From: Bacteroidia bacterium
Lineage (GTDB): Bacteria; Bacteroidota; Bacteroidia; Flavobacteriales; Flavobacteriaceae
Assembly (NCBI GenBank): GCA_018679315.1
Contig: JAHHLF010000055.1
Span: 1 to 18,878, forward strand
Direction of reading: 5' to 3'
DNA: 18,878 nucleotides
Shown here: in pieces, positions 7,301 to 15,414 of the stretch
How positions within the stretch are numbered: the stretch's first letter is position 1
Layout: each line of letters begins with the position of its first letter
Program-made: the position numbers and the translations under genes
The notes under the pieces: model-generated
Database searches by the model: none
The model's input: the letters and a program-made list of their open reading frames with translations, nothing else
What the model was told of the DNA's origin: nothing

Positions 7301-10300
7301 AAAGTCGGTCCCTATTCTAAGAAACCCAACAAGGGGGACATCGCCATCAAGGTAATCACTATCTGCAATTTTTTCGGCGTGCATGAACATCTTAATGTTC
7401 TCATACTGCCGCACATCGATATTCACATTTTTGAATACACCTCTTGAGTCCTGGGACTGAAGATTTTCAACGACAAAAGACAGGGACTGTTCATTCTGTC
7501 GAATGATGGTGTTATTATTGTTTAATTGCTCCCTGATAACACCCGGTGGCAACACATAGGGTATAGGGATTCGGGAATTGTTTTCTTCAATGTTCACCGT
7601 ATTTACGTCTACAACAGTGCCGTCATCACTAGGATCATCCCCATCTGCTTCCAGGGTTTTCGTATAGCTACGCCAGTCTCCACGAACTAAGTCTAAAGTG
7701 GCAAAGCGGAGCACAACATCGTCGGTAAAACCAGTCAGGTACATACGCATAAAGCTAATCGACCTGAAATCGGATATACCCCCAACAGCTTCTGTGAAAT
7801 CAGATAAAGGGATCTTGTACTGTATCCATCTTCTGTTCAATTGACTCCCATTTGGCAGATCAGGTGTCAGGCCTTCTTTTATATCGGTCACATACTGATC
7901 GTCAATAGTCGTATTAGGCATGATCTGAATGCGATATTCATAGTAGCTGTTGATCGTATTCATCGTAAGATCCCGGTCTACATCCTCTACATCAGGTAAG
8001 GTTGTTGAACCACGATCTGTATTTGTCACATCAACAGGTGAATTTCCTTCCGGATTATTAAAATCCAGATAGCGTTCCAGGATGCCCCCTTCTCTATTTA
8101 GGTAGTAGGTATAATTATCCAGGGCCGGATCTTCCGCGGGTCCAATATAACCCTGTGTCGATTCATCTGCATCTGTTATTCCGTCATATCCGATGTCCTG
8201 TAAATTCCGGTTGGCCTGGTCTGCATCAAAGGCGTAAACCAGGGATTGGGTCGCCGGAACTTTCCCCCATACTGTATTCGTTGTGAGATCATTGCTATCT
8301 ACACCGGGTAGTCCATTTTCGTATTGTTTTCTTCCATCTTCAAGGATATCTTCCGAAATATTTCCAAGGTTTAGGACCAGTTCACCTGAACCAGTTGCCA
8401 TTCCATCCACATATGGATCCAGCACCCAGAATTGCACAAATTCTACATTAGATTGCTCAAAATTGGTACTGCTCAGCGAACGCATCATTCCCGCCCATTT
8501 CTGATCTGGCAGCAAACTCTGAAAATTGTCATTGGCGTTATACGGACCTCGTGCATTGGGATAGTATGCAAGGTCTAGTGTGTTTTGTACCGTGGTTTGT
8601 CCCTGGGCAATATCAACCTGTGGAAATACCTCATCAATAAATATCCTTCGGGTTTCATTCGTAGAGATATCATTATCGCTGATGGACGCCGGACGCTGGT
8701 TGGTATAAAAGATCGGATCGATCGTATACCACGCCATTTTTGCCCTTTCGAAACCTGTTTCGAAATCATTCTCGCCATCTACTTTAAATTCTTCAGGAAC
8801 CGAGGCCAGAGACCATCCAAGGGAAGATCGAATATCGATCAGCGCTTGCGCTCCTTCAAAGTCATCCAGATACGTCGTTGTTTCCCCACGAAAGTCGGCA
8901 TTCTTTGGAGAATTGGGTTTTAAGAAAGCTACTTCCCCACGTACTGAAAGATTAGAAGGCACATCGGTGTCTATGTTCGGGAGTTTATTTGCTAAACGGG
9001 TTAGGAAAGGTACTTCTGTGGAGAAGTTCCCATTGAAACCGAATATTGTATTGTTGACCGGTTCAATCCCGAAATTGGATTTCTGGGTAAGCGGCCGTTC
9101 ATTCAAGTTTAAAAGGGTTGCCCCTAAGACAAAATTCTCGTTAACCTGGTGTTCTACATTGATCCCTGTAAAGCGCCGGGTTTGTTGTCCGAATACGGCA
9201 TTGTTTTCAACAGAAATATTGATGGGCACATTAGATGCTTCTAAACTTGGATCCAGTATCTGGACCGTACCCGCCTGGTAGTTCACCGTATAGTCAATTC
9301 CTTCCTGAAGTGTTCTTCCACCTGCGGTCACACGCACAGATCCTCTGGGTACGTTAAATGCTCCGATCGGGATGCCGTTTGTACCTTCGGATTTATATCT
9401 TCCTTTTAGGCGGAATCTATTCTTTTCTGCTGCTTCCAGAGAGGCCGCTTTGGTCTGGGCATAGAGGTCCCTGAATACAAATTTCTGTTGATTCTCATTA
9501 TAGCCCTGGTCATCTTCTACATCATAGGTACCCCCGCCTAATTCATCGAACAAGTATTCTCCAAAAGGTTCCACTGTTGTAAAGATGATCTGGCCATTAC
9601 GAGTATTCACAGTAATGCCGGGAATAAAATCAAAGAAACCATCCCCGCCGGGTTGAATATCATTATAGACATTTAATTTGTCCAGACTAAATACGTCTAA
9701 AAGGATCCGATCCTGGAAACCATCCGGCCATCCGCTTCCGGGTCCTTCTACGACCGGAGTAATATAATTCCGTGGTGTGGGATCTGAATAGAGAATATTA
9801 AGCTTAAAATCTTCCTGGCTTAATTGAAATGCGCCGGTGGCATATATATTTTTCATCATAATATCCCAAATAGGATCTTCTACATTGGTGATATTACTTT
9901 TCAAGAGTTTTACAACCAGGGTGTTGTTATTCACTTCCAATTGATCGATGCCCGGGGTAACCGTAGTTGCATCCAGACCCCCATTAGCAAATTCACCTAC
10001 CTGGAATACTTCACCATTAAAGGTATATTGGAAGGCCACACCCAATACCTCGTCATTACTGAGACGTTGGTTCAGAGATATATAGCCTAATTGGGAGTTG
10101 AAATCGAAGTCCCTTCCCACTTCCAGTTTACGGGCATTTTCAAGTATGGCATAGTCGAAGCCCTGATTAATGGAATAACCTGTACTGATAGTAAACCCGT
10201 CATCGACAGTGGCAATATCCCTGATATCATCATTCAGGATCCCCCCTCCTGTCGTAATTAAGGCCGGGTCATAATCATTGGCCCCATTGGTGGGCAGGTC

Positions 10301-11458
10301 GGGATTCGTCCCGGTTATATTAAAAAATCCGGCGGGTTCGCCATTAAGTCTCCCGATCCTGGTTTTATCTTTTTCAGTCTCACCTAGATCCTGAATGGCT
10401 ACAATGTTTCGAACATTAAAGGTCTGTTGATTCCTGTTGGTCACCCAAACTTCTAATCTTGTGATCTGTACCTGACTGCTGATGTAAGGGTAAAATTCAA
10501 GTGCATCGTCATATTGTTCCCTAAAATACTGGGCCAGGAAGAAGTGCCTGTCTTCATCATAATCTAAAGCCGTAAGTTCAAACTCATTGATCGTCCCTCC
10601 CCCCTGAGCTACTACGGTATTATTTTGAGAACGTTGTTCAGACAGGACAGCTGTAACTGTTGTTTTCCCGAATTGTAACTGGGTCTTTATACCAAATAAA
10701 CTCTGAGCGCCGGTTATCAGTGAGCTGTTTAGCGGCATATTCACATTACCTACTTCTATTTTCCGGATTATATCGTCTTCTGTAGGTGTGTAATCCAGTT
10801 TGACCAGGTTTTGAAAGTCAAATGTGGCTTCGGTATCGTAGTTGGCAGTTACCTGGAGGCGTTCTCCAATTTTACCCAGCATGCTCAGGCTAATGCGCTG
10901 GTCAAAATCAAAGGACAGGTTTGTTCTGTTACGTGGCGAAAGGGCAGGGTTGTCATTCCTTTGCCAGATAACACCCAGGTCCATCGCTACAGAACCCTGT
11001 GGGATCACTTCAATGGTATTTCCTCCGAATACCGACTCAAAGAAGTCGTTATTCACATAAAAATTGGGTAATAAATTCCGTCGGGCTTCTTCAGATCCTT
11101 CCTTTTTCCCGGAAAAAGCATCGATCTTATCTTTGAAATAAGCTTTCATACCCTCTTTGCGAACCAATTCCAGATATTCCTCCGGAGAAAGCATAATAGG
11201 GTAAGAAACATCAAAATCGCCTACTTTTTCAGTATAGATATAACGATCCATGACCGGATCGTACGTGTATTTGGAAGTTATACTCGCCGGATTCTCAAGC
11301 TCTATCTTTCCTAATGCAAACCCTGTTTGTACCGAATCTGTTTCTTGTTCAGTGTTTTCCTGACCTATTGCCAACTGGGCGATTAGGAGAAAAATTAGGG
11401 TTAGGGAAAAAAGCTTTAAAGAATAGAAATTAAGTATTGATTTAGCCCCTGTTTTCAA
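4346..11458 (-). CDS. sprA: SprA, type IX secretion outer-membrane translocon / gliding motility protein
   Basis: A 2370-residue secreted protein of the SprA (SOV) family, close to the roughly 2400 residues usual for it. The family forms the very large 36-strand outer-membrane barrel through which the type IX secretion system exports proteins, and it is needed for flavobacterial gliding. An N-terminal signal peptide (about 1-32, hydrophobic core SLTLIFLLIAQLAIG) is followed by the conserved block near 131-160 with FYVNNDFFESVFGG and IPQGSVAMDLG. The rest is beta-rich, with repeated Asn/Gly turns and aromatic-ended strands through to the terminal RYNFGN, a typical barrel ending. A basic, Gly/Ser-rich stretch near residues 1893-1924 looks like an exposed loop. 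The start is a TTG (11456-11458), 5 nt after the ruvA stop; the next in-frame Met (near residue 69) would lose the signal peptide. Co-transcription with ruvA is likely. The frame is intact. Confidence 0.97.
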   Translation of the reverse strand: MKTGAKSILNFYSLKLFSLTLIFLLIAQLAIGQENTEQETDSVQTGFALGKIELENPASITSKYTYDPVMDRYIYTEKVGDFDVSYPIMLSPEEYLELVRKEGMKAYFKDKIDAFSGKKEGSEEARRNLLPNFYVNNDFFESVFGGNTIEVIPQGSVAMDLGVIWQRNDNPALSPRNRTNLSFDFDQRISLSMLGKIGERLQVTANYDTEATFDFQNLVKLDYTPTEDDIIRKIEVGNVNMPLNSSLITGAQSLFGIKTQLQFGKTTVTAVLSEQRSQNNTVVAQGGGTINEFELTALDYDEDRHFFLAQYFREQYDDALEFYPYISSQVQITRLEVWVTNRNQQTFNVRNIVAIQDLGETEKDKTRIGRLNGEPAGFFNITGTNPDLPTNGANDYDPALITTGGGILNDDIRDIATVDDGFTISTGYSINQGFDYAILENARKLEVGRDFDFNSQLGYISLNQRLSNDEVLGVAFQYTFNGEVFQVGEFANGGLDATTVTPGIDQLEVNNNTLVVKLLKSNITNVEDPIWDIMMKNIYATGAFQLSQEDFKLNILYSDPTPRNYITPVVEGPGSGWPDGFQDRILLDVFSLDKLNVYNDIQPGGDGFFDFIPGITVNTRNGQIIFTTVEPFGEYLFDELGGGTYDVEDDQGYNENQQKFVFRDLYAQTKAASLEAAEKNRFRLKGRYKSEGTNGIPIGAFNVPRGSVRVTAGGRTLQEGIDYTVNYQAGTVQILDPSLEASNVPINISVENNAVFGQQTRRFTGINVEHQVNENFVLGATLLNLNERPLTQKSNFGIEPVNNTIFGFNGNFSTEVPFLTRLANKLPNIDTDVPSNLSVRGEVAFLKPNSPKNADFRGETTTYLDDFEGAQALIDIRSSLGWSLASVPEEFKVDGENDFETGFERAKMAWYTIDPIFYTNQRPASISDNDISTNETRRIFIDEVFPQVDIAQGQTTVQNTLDLAYYPNARGPYNANDNFQSLLPDQKWAGMMRSLSSTNFEQSNVEFVQFWVLDPYVDGMATGSGELVLNLGNISEDILEDGRKQYENGLPGVDSNDLTTNTVWGKVPATQSLVYAFDADQANRNLQDIGYDGITDADESTQGYIGPAEDPALDNYTYYLNREGGILERYLDFNNPEGNSPVDVTNTDRGSTTLPDVEDVDRDLTMNTINSYYEYRIQIMPNTTIDDQYVTDIKEGLTPDLPNGSQLNRRWIQYKIPLSDFTEAVGGISDFRSISFMRMYLTGFTDDVVLRFATLDLVRGDWRSYTKTLEADGDDPSDDGTVVDVNTVNIEENNSRIPIPYVLPPGVIREQLNNNNTIIRQNEQSLSFVVENLQSQDSRGVFKNVNIDVRQYENIKMFMHAEKIADSDYLDGDVPLVGFLRIGTDFSENYYQIEVPLQLTPFTANSAEEVWPELNELNIALEDLKQIKSQGIADQTLDQVVYYEISGGEVTPVNEFDPRTPGQMRIGLRGNPSLGSIRSMMVGVKNIDNIPARGEVWFNELRLSGLDNNGGWAAVAAIDANMADFANITATGNQSTSGFGAIDQMPNERAREDAIAYDVVTNVEIGQLLPTKWNLQIPFNYGISEQLITPEFDPVYDDLRLDDRIAAATTPAEADAIKEQAEDYTKRTSVNLIGVRKNRGEEADANFYDVENFTFNFSYNETDHRDFEIANLRDQSVKTGFVYNHNFKPAPIAPFKKNDSILTGKYWQWLKDLNFNLLPASISVQSDVNRQFNQQRFRDVLEPGVESLQLPLLQQRNYLFNWQYALNYSITESLRLNLTASNNNIIRNYLDDPNDPASAINRELNIWNGFFDSGEPNRHAQQMQINYEIPFSKIPALSFINAQYTYTSNFDWQRGGDAIREVTGERINTVQNANTHTLTAALSMPRFYEMIGLTSSKGKAGATSAPVRTDKAGNPRDGSGTKKKSKLANTAIDIITMVKRLNVNYSENNGTVLPGYTQSIGFIGTTRPTLGFVFGSQADVRFEAARNGWLTVFPEFNEQFVQRKTTQLNITATAQPVQDLTIDLVADRQYSSTLQENYRVEDGEYLQLTPNTLGNFSISTVMLGTAFSQSDETSSENFDTFKSNRIVIANRLLSDRNSPDEGLDADGFPIRYGKTSQDVLLPAFFAAYTGQDVNRVNMDAFRQIPIPNWNIKYTGLMKNKWFRKKFKRFSVSHGYRASYSINSFQTNLERQNTPINIENQDFEPETLYNNVVLTDQFNPLVRLDFEMKNSLSILAELRRDRALSMSFDNNLLTEINGKEYTLGLGYRFKDVTFVTNIGGEKQRLKGDLNLKADLTLRDNITIIRNLDIDDNQITSGQNLFSIKFTADYALSKNLNALFFYDHSFSKFAVSTAFPQTTINTGFTLRYNFGN

Positions 11459-11463
11459 TCGTA

Positions 11464-12045
11464 TTACAAATTTTTAAGTGCTGCTTTGATTATTTCCTCA
11501 ACACTTACTGAAGGATCTTGCGTCAAAACCTTATCAACTGCCCGTTCTGCCTGCTTTCTGACGAAGCCAAGAACCTCTAAAGCAGATAACGCTTCTTCTC
11601 TATTTGTATTGTCCGATTTTTCTGAAACTTCATCAATATCGTAGATTTTTAAAATCTTGTCTTTCAGGTCCAAAATAACCCGCTGAGCGGTTTTAGCGCC
11701 AATTCCTTTAACGGCCTGTATGGCTAGTACATCTGAGCCGGCTATGGCATTTCGGATCTGTTCCGGTGTCATTGAAGATAACATGGTCCTTGCCGTGCTG
11801 GTTCCCACCCCCGAAACGGAAATGAGCAAACGAAAGATCTCACGCTCCGATTTCTCCTTGAACCCATACAAAATATGGGCATCTTCCCGTACCTGTAAAT
11901 GGGTATAGAGGTGTATCTGTTCATTGTCTGGCAAAAGAGCAAAGGTGTGTAGGGATATATTGACAAAATAGCCAACGCCATTACAGTCGATCACGACGTG
12001 CGTAGGGTATTTTTCAACGAGGCGTCCTTGGAGGTGGTGGATCAT
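11464..12045 (-). CDS. ruvA: Holliday junction branch migration protein RuvA
   Basis: A 193-residue RuvA, the tetrameric DNA-binding partner that holds Holliday junctions for the RuvB motor. The N-terminal OB-fold starts MIHHLQGRLVEK and includes VVIDCNGVGYFV. The helix-hairpin-helix region includes LLISVSGVGTSTA and QAVKGIGAKTAQRVILDLKDK, with the two GVG/GIG DNA-contact hairpins. A linker leads to the small C-terminal domain (ALEVLGFVRKQAERAVDKVL) that binds RuvB. I chose the ATG at 12043-12045. An in-frame TTG six codons earlier would give 199 residues, but it lies inside the predicted -7 promoter element, and RuvA proteins normally begin within a residue or two of this ATG. ruvB is about 5 kb away at its own locus and ruvC is absent. 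The sprA start lies 5 nt downstream. Confidence 0.97.
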   Translation of the reverse strand: MIHHLQGRLVEKYPTHVVIDCNGVGYFVNISLHTFALLPDNEQIHLYTHLQVREDAHILYGFKEKSEREIFRLLISVSGVGTSTARTMLSSMTPEQIRNAIAGSDVLAIQAVKGIGAKTAQRVILDLKDKILKIYDIDEVSEKSDNTNREEALSALEVLGFVRKQAERAVDKVLTQDPSVSVEEIIKAALKNL

Positions 12046-12060
12046 GATCTGGTTTGAATA

Positions 12061-12096
12061 CAAAAGTATATGTATTCGGCTTAATACGGATGCAAA
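12061..12096 (-). promoter_or_regulatory. Promoter of ruvA-sprA
   Basis: The minus strand has TTTG (12093-12096) and, 24 nt further on, TACTTTTG (12061-12068), a full match to the -7 consensus. Its last base is 15 nt before the ruvA ATG, predicting a leader of about 10 nt. The spacing is a few nt longer than at gcvH and cyoE, so it may be weaker. It probably drives both ruvA and the 7.1 kb sprA gene. Confidence 0.6.
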
Positions 12097-12142
12097 CTTG
12101 ATCGATAATGGTTAAGTGAGAGAGTTTCTTCCTTCAAAAAGT

Positions 12143-13600
12143 TTATTCGAGCTCTACATGTTTAGGCTCAGCAGTTACCCTTAGTCGCATCGCCAAAACT
12201 GCCGCAATAATAAAGAAGACGCCTCCGAAGATAATCGCGTTTTCAGCATTATTTCCGAGCCAGTTCTTTATGATATAACCAAAGGAAATCGTTTGTATCA
12301 ACATGGGGATCACGATCATCATATTTACGATACCCATATAGACCCCTCTTCTTTCCTCCGGTATAACTTTAGATACCATGGCATAGGGGATACCCATCAT
12401 GGCTGCCCATCCGATCCCAAACAGTATCATGGGTAATAACAACACATACTGATTTTGGATGTAAGGCATGCTAAGCATAGCCACACCTGTTAAGACGAGG
12501 CTGACTATATATACGATCTTGGAACTGTATTTACGGGCGAAAGGCACTAATGCCAAAGCCACGAGCATGGTGACAAAGTTGTAGGTCCCATTCATCAAGC
12601 CGGTTTGGGCCAGGGCCTGTTCGGATAACAACTGAATGTTTTCCGCAAATGCCATATCATTCGTACCGATCTCAGCACCGGCATTGCAGGCCGCCATAAT
12701 AGAATCGAATCGTTCAGTATCAGAATTGCTTATTCCAAAAAGGCTCGATCTGAGCATGGGGGTAATAAACTGCCAATAACAGAACAAGGCGTACCACTGG
12801 AACAAATAAACTGCCGACAAATTCCACATGAGTTTCGGCATTGTCCCGATGGCGTGATAGATCTCTACCAGCGGTTCAAAGGTTCTTTTCAGATATGTTC
12901 CTTCGCTTTTACGTTTTTTAATATAAGCCAGTTCTTCATCGGATGGAGGTATTTCAGGCGTTTTCCACACAGACCATAGGATAGTTGTCACAGATGCAAT
13001 TGCTCCAAGGAAGAAGGAATAGTAAACCCATCTGGGAATTGCCGTGACCGCTTCTGCGCCAGTGCTGCATAGTCCTCCATCTGCTATTGGGACACTGAAC
13101 CAGTCCTGAAACAAGAACAAGGAGAAATTGGCCAACGTGATCCCGGCCCCAACAAATAAACTCTGCATCTGGAAACCAAAGGTGAGTTGGTTATCCGGTA
13201 ATTTATCGCCAATAAAAGCCCTGTAGGGTTCCATGGCCGTGTTATTAGCCGCGTCTAAAATCCAAAGTAGACCCACTGCGAACCACAAATGCGGACTGAA
13301 TGGAAATGCGAAGAGGCACAAACTAGCTACAATAGCGCCTATCAGGAAAAAGGGTTTTCTTCTACCCCATTTAGGAGACCAGGTCTTGTCAGATATAGCT
13401 CCGATGAGCGGTTGAATCAAAAGACCGGTAACCGGACCTGCAAGATTTAATAGAGGTAATTCCTCGTGGTGGGCCCCGAGGAAAGAGAATATCGGGTTAA
13501 TGGCGGTTTGCTGCAAGCCAAAACTGAACTGGATCCCGAAGAATCCCACATTCATATTCCAGATCTGCCAAAAACTAAGTTCGGGTTTTCTGATTTTCAT
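12143..13600 (-). CDS. MFS sugar transporter, SLC45/MalT-like (GPH-type)
   Basis: A 485-residue, 12-helix major facilitator, probably a cation-coupled importer of di- or oligosaccharides. The loop between helices 2 and 3 reads ISDKTWSPKWGRRKPFF, the typical signature of plant sucrose carriers, the animal SLC45 group and bacterial maltose carriers. The following WILDAANNTAMEPYRAF also fits this group. A long cytoplasmic centre (around KTPEIPPSDEELAYIKKRKS) separates the two halves, and a hydrophilic loop of roughly 45 residues follows the seventh helix (LFGISNSDTERFDS onward). The ATG at 13598-13600 lies 93 nt after queG. No glycosidase, phosphorylase or SusC/D pair is adjacent, so the substrate cannot be inferred from neighbours. 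A maltose-type sugar is the best guess from family likeness alone. Confidence 0.85.
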   Translation of the reverse strand: MKIRKPELSFWQIWNMNVGFFGIQFSFGLQQTAINPIFSFLGAHHEELPLLNLAGPVTGLLIQPLIGAISDKTWSPKWGRRKPFFLIGAIVASLCLFAFPFSPHLWFAVGLLWILDAANNTAMEPYRAFIGDKLPDNQLTFGFQMQSLFVGAGITLANFSLFLFQDWFSVPIADGGLCSTGAEAVTAIPRWVYYSFFLGAIASVTTILWSVWKTPEIPPSDEELAYIKKRKSEGTYLKRTFEPLVEIYHAIGTMPKLMWNLSAVYLFQWYALFCYWQFITPMLRSSLFGISNSDTERFDSIMAACNAGAEIGTNDMAFAENIQLLSEQALAQTGLMNGTYNFVTMLVALALVPFARKYSSKIVYIVSLVLTGVAMLSMPYIQNQYVLLLPMILFGIGWAAMMGIPYAMVSKVIPEERRGVYMGIVNMMIVIPMLIQTISFGYIIKNWLGNNAENAIIFGGVFFIIAAVLAMRLRVTAEPKHVELE

Positions 13601-13665
13601 TCCTGGTCTAGCAGTTTGTAGTTGGTTACTTCTCCTATGTTGGAGTTTACGGGGGTAAGATAGTG

Positions 13666-13686
13666 TTTTTGGCTAATGACCAAAAA
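13666..13686. repeat. AT-rich dyad in the queG-MFS gap
   Basis: Perfect 7-bp inverted repeat, TTTTTGG and CCAAAAA, with a 7-nt spacer, starting 8 nt after the queG stop. It is too AT-rich and lacks a following T-run in the minus direction, so it is a poor terminator. On the minus strand, TTG inside the upstream arm is followed after 18 nt by TATCTTAC, an imperfect -7, so it may instead be an operator or part of a weak promoter for the transporter. Confidence 0.35.
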
Positions 13687-13693
13687 TATCTGA

Positions 13694-14623
13694 TCAGTCC
13701 TTATTCTTCAAATAAGCGATGTTACGCTTTAAGCCAGTGAATTTAGTTCGCTTGACAGCCGATTTTCTAAAGATATCGGCAAATACATCTTCGGTTAGTT
13801 CCTCCCAATCTTTCCTGGAATTAGTAAGCAATTCAGGCTTGGGATCAAAGAGCGGCTCTTTATGAGATTTGGAAAATCGGTTCCAGGGGCAAACGTCCTG
13901 GCAGACATCACAGCCGAACATCCAATTATCGAATTGATCCTCATATCCGGAGGGAATCTCATTTTTCAGTTCAATGGTGAAGTAGGATATGCATTTGCTT
14001 CCATCCACAACATAGGGTTGCACAATAGCCTGGGTGGGACAAGCATCGATGCAAGCAGTGCAACTACCGCAATGATCGGTTACCGGGTTATCATATTCCA
14101 GCTCCAGGTCTACTATGAGTTCGGCGATGAAGTAAAAGGACCCTACATCCTTCGTCAGGAGATTGGTATGTTTCCCCATCCATCCTAAACCGCTTCGGGC
14201 GGCCCATGCCTTATCCAGTACAGGGGCAGAATCCACAAAAGCCCGGCCATTCACTTCCCCGATTTCAGATCGAATAAAATGTAATAATTCTTTTAGTTTG
14301 TCCTTGATCACAAAATGATAATCAGTGCCATAGGCATACTTGGAGATCTTATAGCTCTGATCATTTTGCTTTTTTTCTGGATAGTAATTCAGGAGGAGTG
14401 ATATCACCGACCTGGCTCCATCTACAAGCAAACGCGGGTCGAGGCGTTTATCAAAATGGTTTTCCATGTATTGCATCTCCCCGTGCATATTTTGTTGCAA
14501 CCATCGTTCTAATCTCGGCGCTTCTTCTTCGAGGAATTCGGCTTTAGAGATACCGCAGGAAAGAAAGCCGAGGCGTGCAGCTTCGGATTTGATTTGCTTC
14601 GTATGATCTCTTCTATTTTGCAT
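13694..14623 (-). CDS. queG: Epoxyqueuosine reductase
   Basis: A 309-residue cobalamin-dependent, iron-sulfur QueG that reduces epoxyqueuosine to queuosine in the wobble position of GUN-anticodon tRNAs, the last step of queuosine synthesis. Two [4Fe-4S] sites are visible: CGSCTACIDACPTQ (C185, C188, C191, C195) and CDVCQDVCPW (C238, C241, C245), with a further C211 between them. The active-site region is FVDSAPVLDKAWAARSGLGWMGKHTNL (129-155), with D131 corresponding to the conserved catalytic aspartate. The length is normal. The ATG is at 14621-14623. No other que genes are nearby. In other flavobacteria I recall queG close to ruvB; here two accessory genes and a zinc-ribbon gene lie between them. 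I see no convincing promoter in the 50 nt before the start. Confidence 0.96.
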   Translation of the reverse strand: MQNRRDHTKQIKSEAARLGFLSCGISKAEFLEEEAPRLERWLQQNMHGEMQYMENHFDKRLDPRLLVDGARSVISLLLNYYPEKKQNDQSYKISKYAYGTDYHFVIKDKLKELLHFIRSEIGEVNGRAFVDSAPVLDKAWAARSGLGWMGKHTNLLTKDVGSFYFIAELIVDLELEYDNPVTDHCGSCTACIDACPTQAIVQPYVVDGSKCISYFTIELKNEIPSGYEDQFDNWMFGCDVCQDVCPWNRFSKSHKEPLFDPKPELLTNSRKDWEELTEDVFADIFRKSAVKRTKFTGLKRNIAYLKNKD

Positions 14624-14670
14624 GGCTCAACTCGATGAAAATACGACTAATTATAAAACACCTAGGGACA

Positions 14671-14698
14671 AAAAAACCGGGGAATATTCCCCGGTTTT
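14671..14698. terminator. Palindromic terminator after the lipoprotein gene
   Basis: Positions 14673-14698 are a perfect 26-bp palindrome, giving an 11-bp stem (AAAACCGGGGA with TCCCCGGTTTT) around a 4-nt loop, with extra A at 14671-14672. On the minus strand the stem runs into seven T, making a strong terminator 29 nt after the lipoprotein stop. On the plus strand it is followed by TTTTCCTTTATTT, so it could also act weakly that way, though no plus-strand gene feeds it. Confidence 0.9.
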
Positions 14699-14727
14699 CC
14701 TTTATTTGCTAACAAAAGTCGAAGTTT

Positions 14728-15414
14728 TCATTCAACAGGAGGAGGAATTACAGGAGGAAATACTGCAGCAGCAATATCCGCACACTCACCAACTACATTA
14801 GGATATTCCGTGAATGGACCATATTGTAATGGATCATCACAACCACCTTCATACGAATTAATTTGTTCATTGACTATGCCCGGCACTACGGGGCCATGGG
14901 TTCTTAAAACCAAATGAACTTCAGCCGCAAACGTATTTCCAGCTTGTAATCCGCCATATGTGCCTAGTTCAAAAAAATCCTCATTTATTGATTCGGAGGC
15001 GTCATCTACGTTCAAATGTGCTGAGATATTGGCCTTCCCATTATTACTCACAACGTGTCCGCCAGCATACATTACTTCTACCTCTACATCATCAGCAGAT
15101 GCAAAATCGGTATCAAGGCATGCTCCTGACTCTTCGCATTCTCCAGGTTTGTTCCAGATAACCCACCATAGGGTGTAAGCACCCGGGTATAAATTTTCAG
15201 CTTTAAAATTCGCTGTAATGCCATTTTTGTTTCGGTGTAAAGTAGAACTACCAGTAATACCAAAAGGACTTCCTATTTGTGCTGGCTGTTTGGAAGTAGT
15301 TTTAGCTTCCGCTACAATGAGATCATCAGGCGTCTCAAGGTCTGTTGTTCCTGGATCGCATGAAAATGCAAACACGAACAGCATAAATAAACAAACTTTA
15401 AAAAGTCGTTTCAT
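14728..15414 (-). CDS. Uncharacterised secreted lipoprotein with a THGP-type motif
   Basis: I chose the ATG at 15412-15414, giving 228 residues starting MKRLFKVCLFMLFVFAFSCD, a short lipoprotein signal with C19 as the likely lipidated cysteine. An ATG 19 codons earlier (15469-15471) would bury the signal behind a polar stretch. After a flexible region, the mature protein has LHRNKNGITANFKAENLYPG, YTLWWVIWNKPGEC, then VEVEVMYAGGHVVSNNGKA, EVHLVLRTHGPVVPG and EQINSYEGGCDD. It ends in the proline-rich PPVIPPPVE. The mature part has several further cysteines, including CEESGAC, suggesting disulfides. I recall similar secreted proteins with an HLV(L/V)R-HGP segment in other bacteria, but no function, and I assign none. 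The pattern suggests a beta-sandwich. It is a single-gene unit between two terminators; no clear promoter was found. Confidence 0.82.
   Translation of the reverse strand: MKRLFKVCLFMLFVFAFSCDPGTTDLETPDDLIVAEAKTTSKQPAQIGSPFGITGSSTLHRNKNGITANFKAENLYPGAYTLWWVIWNKPGECEESGACLDTDFASADDVEVEVMYAGGHVVSNNGKANISAHLNVDDASESINEDFFELGTYGGLQAGNTFAAEVHLVLRTHGPVVPGIVNEQINSYEGGCDDPLQYGPFTEYPNVVGECADIAAAVFPPVIPPPVE

Noticed and set aside
14739..14759. Two further GGAGGAA heptamers, matching the array upstream of the methyltransferase
   Set aside because: They lie inside the lipoprotein coding sequence and encode its proline-rich tail, so codon use explains them.
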